Source of the DNA: Hymenobacter sp. BT559
GTDB taxonomy: Bacteria; Bacteroidota; Bacteroidia; Cytophagales; Hymenobacteraceae
Reading direction: 5' to 3'
Length of the DNA stretch: 64,000 nucleotides
Assembly: GCF_017571525.1 (NCBI RefSeq)
Contig: NZ_JAGETY010000013.1
Coordinates: 1-64,000, forward strand
Positions 39,837-47,995 of the stretch are shown piece by piece (position 1 is the first letter of the stretch; each line of letters begins with the position of its first letter). The notes under the pieces were generated by a model that saw only the letters and a program-made list of their open reading frames with translations, was not told where the DNA came from and ran no database searches. The position numbers and the translations under genes are program-made.

Positions 39837-41954
39837 ATGTTGCTACGCAACGTGTTCCTGCTGCTCCTATGCCTTGTAGCCGTGTCGCCCAGCCGGGCCG
39901 ACGATGGCTACCGGCTGTGGCTGAAGTACGACCGAATTGCCAATGCCGCTGAGCGCCAAGGCTATGTGCGGGTGGCGCAGTTTGTGGCCAGCCCCGGCAA
40001 CACGCCAGTGCTGCGCGCCGCCAGTGCCGAGCTGACGCGTGGGCTAGGGGGGCTGCTGGGCCAGGCGGTGCCGGCAGTGCCGAGCGCGGGCAGCCGCACG
40101 GGCGGCATTGTGCTGCGCGTCGATGCCCAGGCCAGCGCGGCCGGCCAGCCGCTCAAGGCGGAGGGCTACCGCATTTTCTCGGAGAAGAATAACCTTGTTA
40201 TCACGGGCCGCACCGACCGGGCAGTGCTCTACGGCGCCTTTGCCCTGCTGCGGCAGGTGCAGACGCGCCAGCCGCTGGCTGGCCTCAACCTGAGCAGCAA
40301 CCCGCGCATCGATTTCCGGATGCTCAACCACTGGGACAACCAGAATGGTACCGTGGAGCGCGGCTACGCCGGCTCGTCGATTTGGAAATGGTACGAGCTG
40401 CCCGAGCGCCTCGACCCACGCTATACCGACTACGCCCGCGCCAATGCCTCTATCGGCATCAACGGTGTAGTAATCAATAATGTGAACGCCAGTGCCCGCT
40501 ACCTGTCGGCCGAGTATATTGGCAAGGTGGCGGCTCTGGCGGGCGTGCTGCGGCCCTATGGCCAGCGGGTGTACCTGTCAGTATTTTGGGCGGCGCCCAA
40601 GGTGCTGGGCGGGCTAGCCACCGCCGACCCGCTCGACCCCCAGGTGAAGCAATGGTGGGCCGCCAAGAGCGACGAGCTGTACAAGGCCATTCCCGACTTC
40701 GGGGGCTTTCTGGTGAAGGCAAACTCGGAGGGCGAGCCCGGCCCGCAGGACTACGGCCGCAACCACGCCGACGGCGCTAATATGCTGGCCCAGGCCCTGG
40801 GCCGCCACGATGGCGTAGTGATGTGGCGCGCCTTCGTATACAAGGCCGGCAGCGACGACCGCTTCAAGCAGGCCTACGAGGAATTTCAGCCCCTCGACGG
40901 CAAGTTTGACCCGAAAGTATTGGTGCAGGTGAAGAACGGGCCGATTGACTTCATGGCTCGCGAGCCGTTTCACCCGCTGTTTGGGGCCATGCCCAAAACG
41001 CCGCTGGTGCTGGAAGTGCAGCTGACGCAAGAGTATCTAGGCTTTGCTACCCACCTCGTGTACCTGGGGCCGCTTATCAAGGAGGTCTTAGAGTCGGACA
41101 CCTACGCCAAGGGCCCCGGCTCGACAGTGGCTAGGGTAGTGGATGGCTCGGTAGACCATCACGCGCTGAGCGCCATTGCGGGCGTATCCAATATCGGCTC
41201 TGACCGCAACTGGACCGGCCACCCGGTGGGCCAGGCCAACTGGTATGCCTTCGGCCGCTTGGCCTGGGACCACGAGCTGAGCCCGGCCGCCATTGCCCGG
41301 GAGTGGACGCGCATGACGCTGACTACCGAGCCGGCCGCCGTGCGCACTATCGCGGATATGCTAGGGCAGTCGCGCAGCATCTACGTGCGCTACACGATGC
41401 CCCTGGGCTTGCATCACATTATGGGCGAGAGCATTCACTATGGCCCGCAGCCCTGGCTGGCTAAGGCGGGCCGCCCCGACTGGACGGCCGTGTACTACCA
41501 TAAAGCGGACTCCATCGGCTTGGGCTTCGACCGCACGGCTACTGGCTCCAACGCGCTAGCCCTCTACAAGCCCGAGGTGCAGAAGCAGTGGGGTGATGCC
41601 CGCACCTGCCCGCTCAACTACCTGCTCTGGTTTCACCACGTGCCCTGGACGCAGAAGCTCAGCACCGGCCGCACCCTCTGGAATGAGCTGGCCACCCGCT
41701 ACTACACCGGGGCCGACTCGGTGCTCTGGCTGCAAAAGCAGTGGCTAGCCGCCCGCCCCGCCCTCGACCCCGCCCTCTACGCAGACGTGGCGGCCCGCCT
41801 CCAAACCCAGCGCAAGGAGGCCCTATGGTGGCGCGATGCCTGCGTGCTCTACTTCCAGACGTTCGCCCGGCAGCCCATTCCGGCGCCCTTTGCGCCGCCC
41901 ACGCGCTCGCTGGCCGACATCAAGCAGCTCGTGCAGCTTTACCAGCTTAAATAA
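39837..41954 (+). CDS. GH67 alpha-glucuronidase
   Basis: A 705-residue enzyme with a signal peptide (about 1-21). GH67 enzymes remove 4-O-methylglucuronic acid from the non-reducing end of xylo-oligosaccharides. Hallmarks are the N-terminal alpha/beta domain (TGRTDRAVLYGAFALLRQ), the barrel start DFRMLNHWDNQNGTVERGYAG, ASIGINGVVINNVNA, GGFLVKANSEGEPGP with a catalytic-region Glu, VQVKNGPIDF and LEVQLTQEYLGF. The C-terminal region MGESIHYGPQPW is typical. The signal peptide puts it in the periplasm, so it should act after SusCD import. It follows uxuA by 38 bp. Confidence 0.94.
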   Translation: MLLRNVFLLLLCLVAVSPSRADDGYRLWLKYDRIANAAERQGYVRVAQFVASPGNTPVLRAASAELTRGLGGLLGQAVPAVPSAGSRTGGIVLRVDAQASAAGQPLKAEGYRIFSEKNNLVITGRTDRAVLYGAFALLRQVQTRQPLAGLNLSSNPRIDFRMLNHWDNQNGTVERGYAGSSIWKWYELPERLDPRYTDYARANASIGINGVVINNVNASARYLSAEYIGKVAALAGVLRPYGQRVYLSVFWAAPKVLGGLATADPLDPQVKQWWAAKSDELYKAIPDFGGFLVKANSEGEPGPQDYGRNHADGANMLAQALGRHDGVVMWRAFVYKAGSDDRFKQAYEEFQPLDGKFDPKVLVQVKNGPIDFMAREPFHPLFGAMPKTPLVLEVQLTQEYLGFATHLVYLGPLIKEVLESDTYAKGPGSTVARVVDGSVDHHALSAIAGVSNIGSDRNWTGHPVGQANWYAFGRLAWDHELSPAAIAREWTRMTLTTEPAAVRTIADMLGQSRSIYVRYTMPLGLHHIMGESIHYGPQPWLAKAGRPDWTAVYYHKADSIGLGFDRTATGSNALALYKPEVQKQWGDARTCPLNYLLWFHHVPWTQKLSTGRTLWNELATRYYTGADSVLWLQKQWLAARPALDPALYADVAARLQTQRKEALWWRDACVLYFQTFARQPIPAPFAPPTRSLADIKQLVQLYQLK

Positions 41955-41984
41955 CTCCCGCCTATTCAGCCCGCATTTATCCTC

Positions 41985-42806
41985 ATGAACCACGCTGTAC
42001 TCGCTCCAAATGGCCACGCGGCCGCTGCTACTCCCGAATCGGCCCCGCAGGGCGACGTGTTTTCGCTAGCCGGCCGGGTGGCGATTATCACCGGCGGCGG
42101 CACAGGCATTGGCCTCGAAATAGCCCGCTGCATGGTAGCTGCCGGCGCCACGGTTATCATCACTGGCCGCCGCGAAAGCGTGCTGCAAGAGTCGGCTGCT
42201 GCGCTAGGGGAGGGGGCGCACTTCGTGGTGAACGACATCACCGACCTGGCTGGCCTCGACGGGCTGGTGGAGCAGGTGGAGGCCGCGCATGGCCCGCTCG
42301 ACATCCTGGTCAACAACGCGGGCATCAACATGAAAAAGCCCGCGCTCGAAGTCACCGACGAGGATTTCAGCCGCATTATCCACACCAACCTGAATGCTGT
42401 GTTTGCCCTCACCCGGGCCGCGGCCCAGCGCATGCTGGCCCGCCGCAGCGGCGTCATTCTCATGATTTCGTCGATGGCCGCCTACTACGGCATCGACCGC
42501 GTGGTGGCCTATGCCGCTTCCAAGTCGGCCGTAGAAGGCATGGTGAAGGTGCTGGCTTCGGAGTTTTCGAGCCAGGGCGTGCGCGTCAACGCCATTGCCC
42601 CCGGCTTTATCGAAACTGAGATGAGCCGCACGGCCATGAACTCGGACCCCGACCGCCGCGACCGCGCCATGCGCCGCACCCCGATGGGCAAGTTTGGCAA
42701 GCCCGCCGACATCGGCCACGCGGCTGTGTTCCTGGCCTCGGAGGGGGCGCGCTACATCACGGGCGTGTCCTTGCCCGTGGATGGCGGCAATTCTATTGGT
42801 TTCTAA
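41985..42806 (+). CDS. SDR oxidoreductase, probable D-mannonate/fructuronate oxidoreductase
   Basis: A 273-residue NAD(P)-dependent short-chain dehydrogenase. The Rossmann motif TGGGTGIG is at 36-43, followed by NNAG and the catalytic residues S162/S163, Y176 and K180 (YAASK). It ends in VDGGNSIGF. About 24 residues precede the fold. It resembles gluconate-5-dehydrogenase and KduD enzymes. Its place between GH67 and SusC and downstream of uxuA suggests it reduces D-fructuronate to D-mannonate, replacing the unrelated UxuB of E. coli. That substrate is inferred from context only. Confidence 0.82.
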   Translation: MNHAVLAPNGHAAAATPESAPQGDVFSLAGRVAIITGGGTGIGLEIARCMVAAGATVIITGRRESVLQESAAALGEGAHFVVNDITDLAGLDGLVEQVEAAHGPLDILVNNAGINMKKPALEVTDEDFSRIIHTNLNAVFALTRAAAQRMLARRSGVILMISSMAAYYGIDRVVAYAASKSAVEGMVKVLASEFSSQGVRVNAIAPGFIETEMSRTAMNSDPDRRDRAMRRTPMGKFGKPADIGHAAVFLASEGARYITGVSLPVDGGNSIGF

Positions 42807-42869
42807 GGGCTTGCGCTGTCAAGGGCGCTTGCTTTTCTTCTGCTTTTCACTTTTCAATTTTCCCACCCC

Positions 42870-45800
42870 ATGAACACACGCATACCTTCGTCTCGCCCAT
42901 TTCAGGGCTTGAAATGGTCGCGGCTGGTGCCGCTGCTCTTGCTGAGCGGTGGCTTGGCTCCGCTAGCCCCCCAGGTTGCCTATGCCCAGGTAGCCGGCAC
43001 CCATACCGTAACCGGCCGAGTAACTTCTGACAATGGAGAAGGCATTCCGGGCGTCACGGTAGTGGTAAAAGGCACGACTACGGGCGCCACCACCGACGCC
43101 AATGGTAACTACTCGCTGAACGTGCCCGGCGACAACAGCGTGCTGGTATTTAGCTCGATAGGCTATACGCGGCAGGAAATTGCGGTGGGCAAGCGCACCA
43201 ACGTGAGCCAGAGCCTGGTGCCCGAAACCCAGGCCCTCAACGAGGTGCAGGTGGTGGGCTACGGCACCCAGAAGAAAAGCCAGGTAACGGGCGCCATCTC
43301 GTCGGTGAGCGACGAGCAGCTGCACGATGTGCCGGTAGCCAACGTGGGCCAGGCCCTGCAAGGCCGCGCGGCGGGCATCACGGTATCGAGCAACGGCACG
43401 GCGCCGGGCCAGGCCCCGACCATCCGCATCCGCGGCAACCGCTCGCTGGCTGGCTCCAATGACCCGCTGCTGGTAGTAGATGGCGTGCCCTACGACGGCA
43501 GCCTCAACGACCTGAACCCCGACGATATCACTTCGCTCGAAGTGCTGAAGGATGCCAGCTCGACGGCCATCTACGGCGCTAGGGGTGCCAACGGGGTTAT
43601 CCTCATCACCACTCGCCGCGGCAAGAGCGGCGCGCCCCGCGTCACCTATTCCGGCTACTACGGCGAGAAGCGCGTCTACGGCCGCTACGACCTGATGAAC
43701 GGCGAGCAGTACTACAACTACAAGCTGCAGGCCTACCGGGCGCAAAGCCCCAGCTTCGACCCGTCGGCGGCCACTTTCCTCACCAACGACGAGCGGGCCA
43801 ACTACCTGGCCGGCAAAACGACCGATTACCAGAGCCTGCTCTTCCAGCATGGCCACATCCAGAACCACTCGCTGGGCATAAGCGGGGGCACCGACCAGAC
43901 GCAGTACTCGGCCTCGCTGGGCTACTACGACGAAACCGGCATCGTGCCGGTGCAGCGCTTCCAGCGCTACTCGCTGCGTGGCACCCTCGACCAACAGATT
44001 GGCAAGCGCGTGAAAGTGGGCCTCAATACGCTGAACACGTTCACCGATGCCAAGGACCCGAACGTGAACGTGCTGTATCAGATTCTGACGACCAGCCCGC
44101 TAGCCTCGCCCTACGATGCCAACGGCCAGCTCGTGCTCTACCCCAACGGCGACCAGCTCTCGAACCCGCTCACGCTTTACACGCCCAACGCCCACCTCGA
44201 CCGCAGCCGCCGCCTGCGCTCGTTTAACAGCCTCTACGGCCAGGTTAACATCCTGAAGGGCCTCGATTACCGCCTCAATGTGGGCCTCGACGGGCGCGCC
44301 CAGGCCGACGACAGCTTCTACGCTTCCGTAACGCCGCAGAACGGCGGTGGTGTGAACACGGCCAGCAGCGCTTCCAGCATTGCCTACAACCTGCTGGCAG
44401 AGAACATTCTGACTTACAACCGCAACTTTGCCGATAAGCACGACCTGAACGTGACGGCCCTGTATAGCCGCCAGACCTACCACACCGATGGCTTTGGTGG
44501 GGCCGTGCAGAACACGCTGGCCGACTACCAGTACAACTCCAACCTGGGCGCCGGCACGCCCACCCGCGTCAACAATACCACTCAGCCCATCGACTGGGGC
44601 CTGGAGTCGTACATGGGCCGCATTAACTATGCCTACGACAACCGCTACTCGGCCACCCTCACGGCCCGTATCGACCGCTCGTCGCGCCTGGCACCCGGCC
44701 ACAAAACCAACCTGTTCCCTTCGGCCGCCGTGGCCTGGAACATTGCCAACGAGAACTTCCTGAAGGACTACACCTGGCTCAACACCCTGAAGCTGCGCGC
44801 CAGCCTCGGCCGGGTAGGTAGCACCGCCATCAACCCGTACCAGACTCAGGGCTCGCTGCTGACCGGCCTGGGCCAGGGGGCCTACAACTACGGCCCCACC
44901 GGCGCGGTAGGCGTAGTGCCTGGCGCTATCCCGAACCCCAACCTGGGCTGGGAGTACACCACCACTACCAACTTCGGCCTCGACTTCGGTTTCCTCGAAA
45001 ACCGCATCACGGGTAGCTTGGAGGTGTATCAGCAAACCACCAACGACCTGCTGCTGCCCAAGGCGCTGCCACAGGCCAGCGGCTACGGCTCGGTGCTCAT
45101 CAACGCCGGCAAAACCCAGAACCGCGGTATTGAAGCCACGCTGACCACCGTGAACGTGCGCGCCAAGGACCTCGGCGGCTTTGAGTGGAGCACCGACTGG
45201 AACTTCACGCTGAACCGCGAGAAAGTTCTCGACCTGAACCAGTACAATGCCGACGGCAGCCCTAGCAACGACATCGGCAACCAGCGCTTCATCGGCCAGC
45301 CGCTCTACGTCATCTACGACTTCCACAACATCGGCGTCTGGCAAGCCTCGGAGGCCGACCAGGCTAAGAAGTACGGCTCGAAGGTTGGCCAGATTAAGGT
45401 AGAAGATGTGAACGGTGACGGCAAGATTGACGCTAACGACCGTGTAATCGTAGGTTCGCGTCAGCCCAAGTTTGAGGCCGGCCTCACCAACCGCTTCCGC
45501 TTCAAGGGCTTCGACCTGACCGTAGTTGCCCTGACCCGCGTGGGCGCTACCGTGGTGGACCCTTATTCGTTCGGCCCTAGCTACTACGCCACCAACACCG
45601 GCCGCCGCAACCAGCTGAACTTCAATTACTACGCCGCGGCTATTCCGGGCAACCTGACGCCCCAGACCCCCGGTGGCGTAGCTGCCAACCCCAGCAACGA
45701 TTACCCGCAGCCCGACCAGACCTCGCGTGCCAACGAATGGCCGACCTATGGCTCGACGCTGGGCTACCACAGTGGCACCTTCATCAAGGTGCGCAGCATT

Positions 45801-46061
45801 GACCTGGGATACACCTTGCCCGCCGCCTGGGCCAAGGCGGCCTTCATGAGCTCGGCCCGCGTGTACCTGCAGGTGCAGAACCCCTACATCTGGGCTGCCG
45901 ACAAGTACTTCCAGCGCAACAAGGCCATCGACCCCGATGCCCTCTCGTACTCCTCGCGCTTCAGCAACACGGGCACGGCTTCGGCCAACATCGACTTCCA
46001 GGGTGGCAGCAACTACCCCGTTACGCGCGCCTTCATCGTGGGCGTAAACCTGGGCCTCTAG
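42870..46061 (+). CDS. SusC/RagA-family TonB-dependent transporter (glucuronoxylan locus)
   Basis: A 1063-residue outer-membrane transporter. The signal peptide ends near AYAQ (about 39). A carboxypeptidase-regulatory-like domain (about 45-125: VTGRVTSDNGEGIPGVTVVVKG) is followed by the plug (VQVVGYGTQKKSQVTGAIS, IRIRGNRSLAGSNDPLLVVDGVPYDG, VLKDASSTAIYGARGANGV) and a barrel ending in VGVNLGL. It pairs with the SusD 68 bp downstream. The predicted cargo is substituted xylo-oligosaccharides. A pyrimidine-rich leader (CTTTTCACTTTTCAATTTTC and CCCACCCC) directly precedes the start. Confidence 0.95.
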   Translation: MNTRIPSSRPFQGLKWSRLVPLLLLSGGLAPLAPQVAYAQVAGTHTVTGRVTSDNGEGIPGVTVVVKGTTTGATTDANGNYSLNVPGDNSVLVFSSIGYTRQEIAVGKRTNVSQSLVPETQALNEVQVVGYGTQKKSQVTGAISSVSDEQLHDVPVANVGQALQGRAAGITVSSNGTAPGQAPTIRIRGNRSLAGSNDPLLVVDGVPYDGSLNDLNPDDITSLEVLKDASSTAIYGARGANGVILITTRRGKSGAPRVTYSGYYGEKRVYGRYDLMNGEQYYNYKLQAYRAQSPSFDPSAATFLTNDERANYLAGKTTDYQSLLFQHGHIQNHSLGISGGTDQTQYSASLGYYDETGIVPVQRFQRYSLRGTLDQQIGKRVKVGLNTLNTFTDAKDPNVNVLYQILTTSPLASPYDANGQLVLYPNGDQLSNPLTLYTPNAHLDRSRRLRSFNSLYGQVNILKGLDYRLNVGLDGRAQADDSFYASVTPQNGGGVNTASSASSIAYNLLAENILTYNRNFADKHDLNVTALYSRQTYHTDGFGGAVQNTLADYQYNSNLGAGTPTRVNNTTQPIDWGLESYMGRINYAYDNRYSATLTARIDRSSRLAPGHKTNLFPSAAVAWNIANENFLKDYTWLNTLKLRASLGRVGSTAINPYQTQGSLLTGLGQGAYNYGPTGAVGVVPGAIPNPNLGWEYTTTTNFGLDFGFLENRITGSLEVYQQTTNDLLLPKALPQASGYGSVLINAGKTQNRGIEATLTTVNVRAKDLGGFEWSTDWNFTLNREKVLDLNQYNADGSPSNDIGNQRFIGQPLYVIYDFHNIGVWQASEADQAKKYGSKVGQIKVEDVNGDGKIDANDRVIVGSRQPKFEAGLTNRFRFKGFDLTVVALTRVGATVVDPYSFGPSYYATNTGRRNQLNFNYYAAAIPGNLTPQTPGGVAANPSNDYPQPDQTSRANEWPTYGSTLGYHSGTFIKVRSIDLGYTLPAAWAKAAFMSSARVYLQVQNPYIWAADKYFQRNKAIDPDALSYSSRFSNTGTASANIDFQGGSNYPVTRAFIVGVNLGL

Positions 46062-46129
46062 CCTAGCGCGGCGGCTAGCCCCGCTAGCCGCCGCCGGCCC
46101 CATTTCCCACCCCTTCCTTTGTAGTCATC

Positions 46130-47911
46130 ATGAAAAAAATAGTATTAGCTACGCTCGGTACGGCCCTGGTGCTGTCGGCGACGAGCTGCAACAAAGACAT
46201 TCTGGACGAAAACCCGCAGTCGGTTATTACACCGTCGTTCCTGCAAACGGCGCAGGGCGTCGAGGCCGGCGTAACGGGCGTGTACTCGGGCCTGCGCCAG
46301 ATATACGGCAACGACGCGGCCTTCTTTACCACCGTGGCCGGCACCGATGAGTGGACTTCGGGTATTGCCACGAGCAGCGGCCTGTCGGACTACAGCCCCA
46401 CCGACCTGACGCCGCTCAACGACGGCTCGAACTCGTTTATCTGGAACGTGTGCTACCAGCAAATTAACAACGCCAACGGCGTGCTCAAGTACGGCCCCAA
46501 TGCCCAGGGCATTGCGCCCGCCCGGCTCACGCAACTGCTGGCCGAGGCCAAGCTGCTGCGCGCCCAGTACTACTTCCGGCTGGTGCAGGACTTCGGCGAT
46601 GTGCCCCTGATGCTCAACTTCGTAGACTCGCCGACCACCGACATCAGCCGCGCGCCGATGGCCGACGTGTACACGCAGATTCTGAAGGACCTGAACGAGT
46701 CGCTGGCCAGCATTGCCGACAAGCCCGCCCAGCCCGGCCGCGTGACCCGCGCCACGGCCCTGCACTTGATTTCAAAAGTGTACCTGACGCGAGCCACCTC
46801 TTCGGCCAAGCAGGCTACTGATTACCAGATGGCTGCGCAGTATTCCAAAGAGCTCATCGACAACCAGGGCCGCTACGGCCTGGCCCTGGAAAGCGACCCG
46901 GCCAACGTGTTTGCCGAAGGCAACGAGAACGGCAAGGAAGTAATTTTCAATGCCCAGTTCAACGCCGACCCCACGTTCTCGCAGCTAGGGGGCTTCACCT
47001 ACGGCGGCGAGAATATTGCCGCCTTCCAGTTCCGCAGCCGCTACGACAAGCTGCCCAACATGGCGCGCGACCTGAACAACGGCCGGCCGTTTGCCCGCCA
47101 CGTGCCCACGTTCTTCCTGCTCGATTCGTACATCCTGAAGGATGCCAGCGGCAGCCCCTTGGAGGCGGACGCCAGCCTGCGCACCACCGATACGCGCTAC
47201 AACAAGTGGTTTACGACGACCTACTACGTGAACTCGCCCGGTGCCAACGGCGGCAGCTCGAAGGCCGTGGTCGGCGACACGTCCATCTGGTACCCCGGCC
47301 GCCAGCTTCCGGCCGCCCGGCTAGCCCAGATTGCGGCCCGCACGCCGGTACCCTACGCAGTTATTCAGCCCAACCAGTACACCACCGAATACTATCCCAC
47401 GCTCAACAAGTTTGATAGCCGCAACCGCACGTCGGTCAACGGTTTCTCGAGCCGCCCCAACATCATCTATCGCCTGGCCGAAACGTACCTGATTGCGGCC
47501 GAAGCGTACTACTACCTCGGCAACTCGGCCCAGGCAGCCACCTACCTCAACGTGGTGCGCGAGCGCGCCGCCGCCAGCGGCAAGAAGGCCCAGATGGACA
47601 TCACCGCGGCCCAGGTCAATATCGACTTCATTCTTGACGAGCGTATGCGCGAGCTGTGCGGCGAATTTACCCGCTGGTACGACCTCAAGCGCACCTACAA
47701 TGCCAGCGGTGCCAACGAGCTGCTAACGCGGGTGCGCAATACCAACTACGCCCCCGCTTTCCGCTCCATCACAGCCGATGGCCCTACCAAGGGCGGGGTA
47801 TACGGCTCCAACGCGGCTGCCAATATCAAAGACTACCACGTGCTGCGCCCCATTCCGCAGAGCGAGATTGACCGCACCAACGGTAAAATCACGCAAAATA
47901 CTGGCTACTAG
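46130..47911 (+). CDS. SusD/RagB-family glycan-binding lipoprotein (glucuronoxylan locus)
   Basis: A 593-residue lipoprotein (lipobox LSATSC). The SusD fold shows the N-terminal GVEAGVTGVYSGLRQ, the TPR region (AEAKLLRAQYYFRLVQDFGDVPL), and the C-terminal block RLAETYLIAAEAYYYLGN with INFILDERMRELCGEFTRWYDLKRT-type sequence. It caps the SusC upstream and binds xylan fragments at the surface (ligand inferred from neighbours). A strong hairpin follows the stop. Confidence 0.94.
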   Translation: MKKIVLATLGTALVLSATSCNKDILDENPQSVITPSFLQTAQGVEAGVTGVYSGLRQIYGNDAAFFTTVAGTDEWTSGIATSSGLSDYSPTDLTPLNDGSNSFIWNVCYQQINNANGVLKYGPNAQGIAPARLTQLLAEAKLLRAQYYFRLVQDFGDVPLMLNFVDSPTTDISRAPMADVYTQILKDLNESLASIADKPAQPGRVTRATALHLISKVYLTRATSSAKQATDYQMAAQYSKELIDNQGRYGLALESDPANVFAEGNENGKEVIFNAQFNADPTFSQLGGFTYGGENIAAFQFRSRYDKLPNMARDLNNGRPFARHVPTFFLLDSYILKDASGSPLEADASLRTTDTRYNKWFTTTYYVNSPGANGGSSKAVVGDTSIWYPGRQLPAARLAQIAARTPVPYAVIQPNQYTTEYYPTLNKFDSRNRTSVNGFSSRPNIIYRLAETYLIAAEAYYYLGNSAQAATYLNVVRERAAASGKKAQMDITAAQVNIDFILDERMRELCGEFTRWYDLKRTYNASGANELLTRVRNTNYAPAFRSITADGPTKGGVYGSNAAANIKDYHVLRPIPQSEIDRTNGKITQNTGY

Positions 47912-47931
47912 TAAGCTAGCGGCAGGTTGAA

Positions 47932-47968
47932 AATAAGCCCCGGTTTCACTTCGAAACCGGGGCTTATT
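47932..47968 (+). terminator. Strong hairpin between SusD and the esterase gene
   Basis: Perfect 16-bp stem AATAAGCCCCGGTTTC / GAAACCGGGGCTTATT with a 5-nt loop ACTTC. The A/T ends give only short T-tracts. It may be a terminator or an attenuator that lowers expression of downstream enzymes relative to SusCD. Confidence 0.7.
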
Positions 47969-47995
47969 TATGAAGGGGTACTAGAAAGATGCTTT

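Noticed and set aside
44100..46103. 667-codon open frame on the minus strand
   Set aside because: It lies opposite the SusC gene in GC-rich DNA. Its Val/Gly/Arg-rich product has no domain features, and the plus-strand protein is unmistakable.
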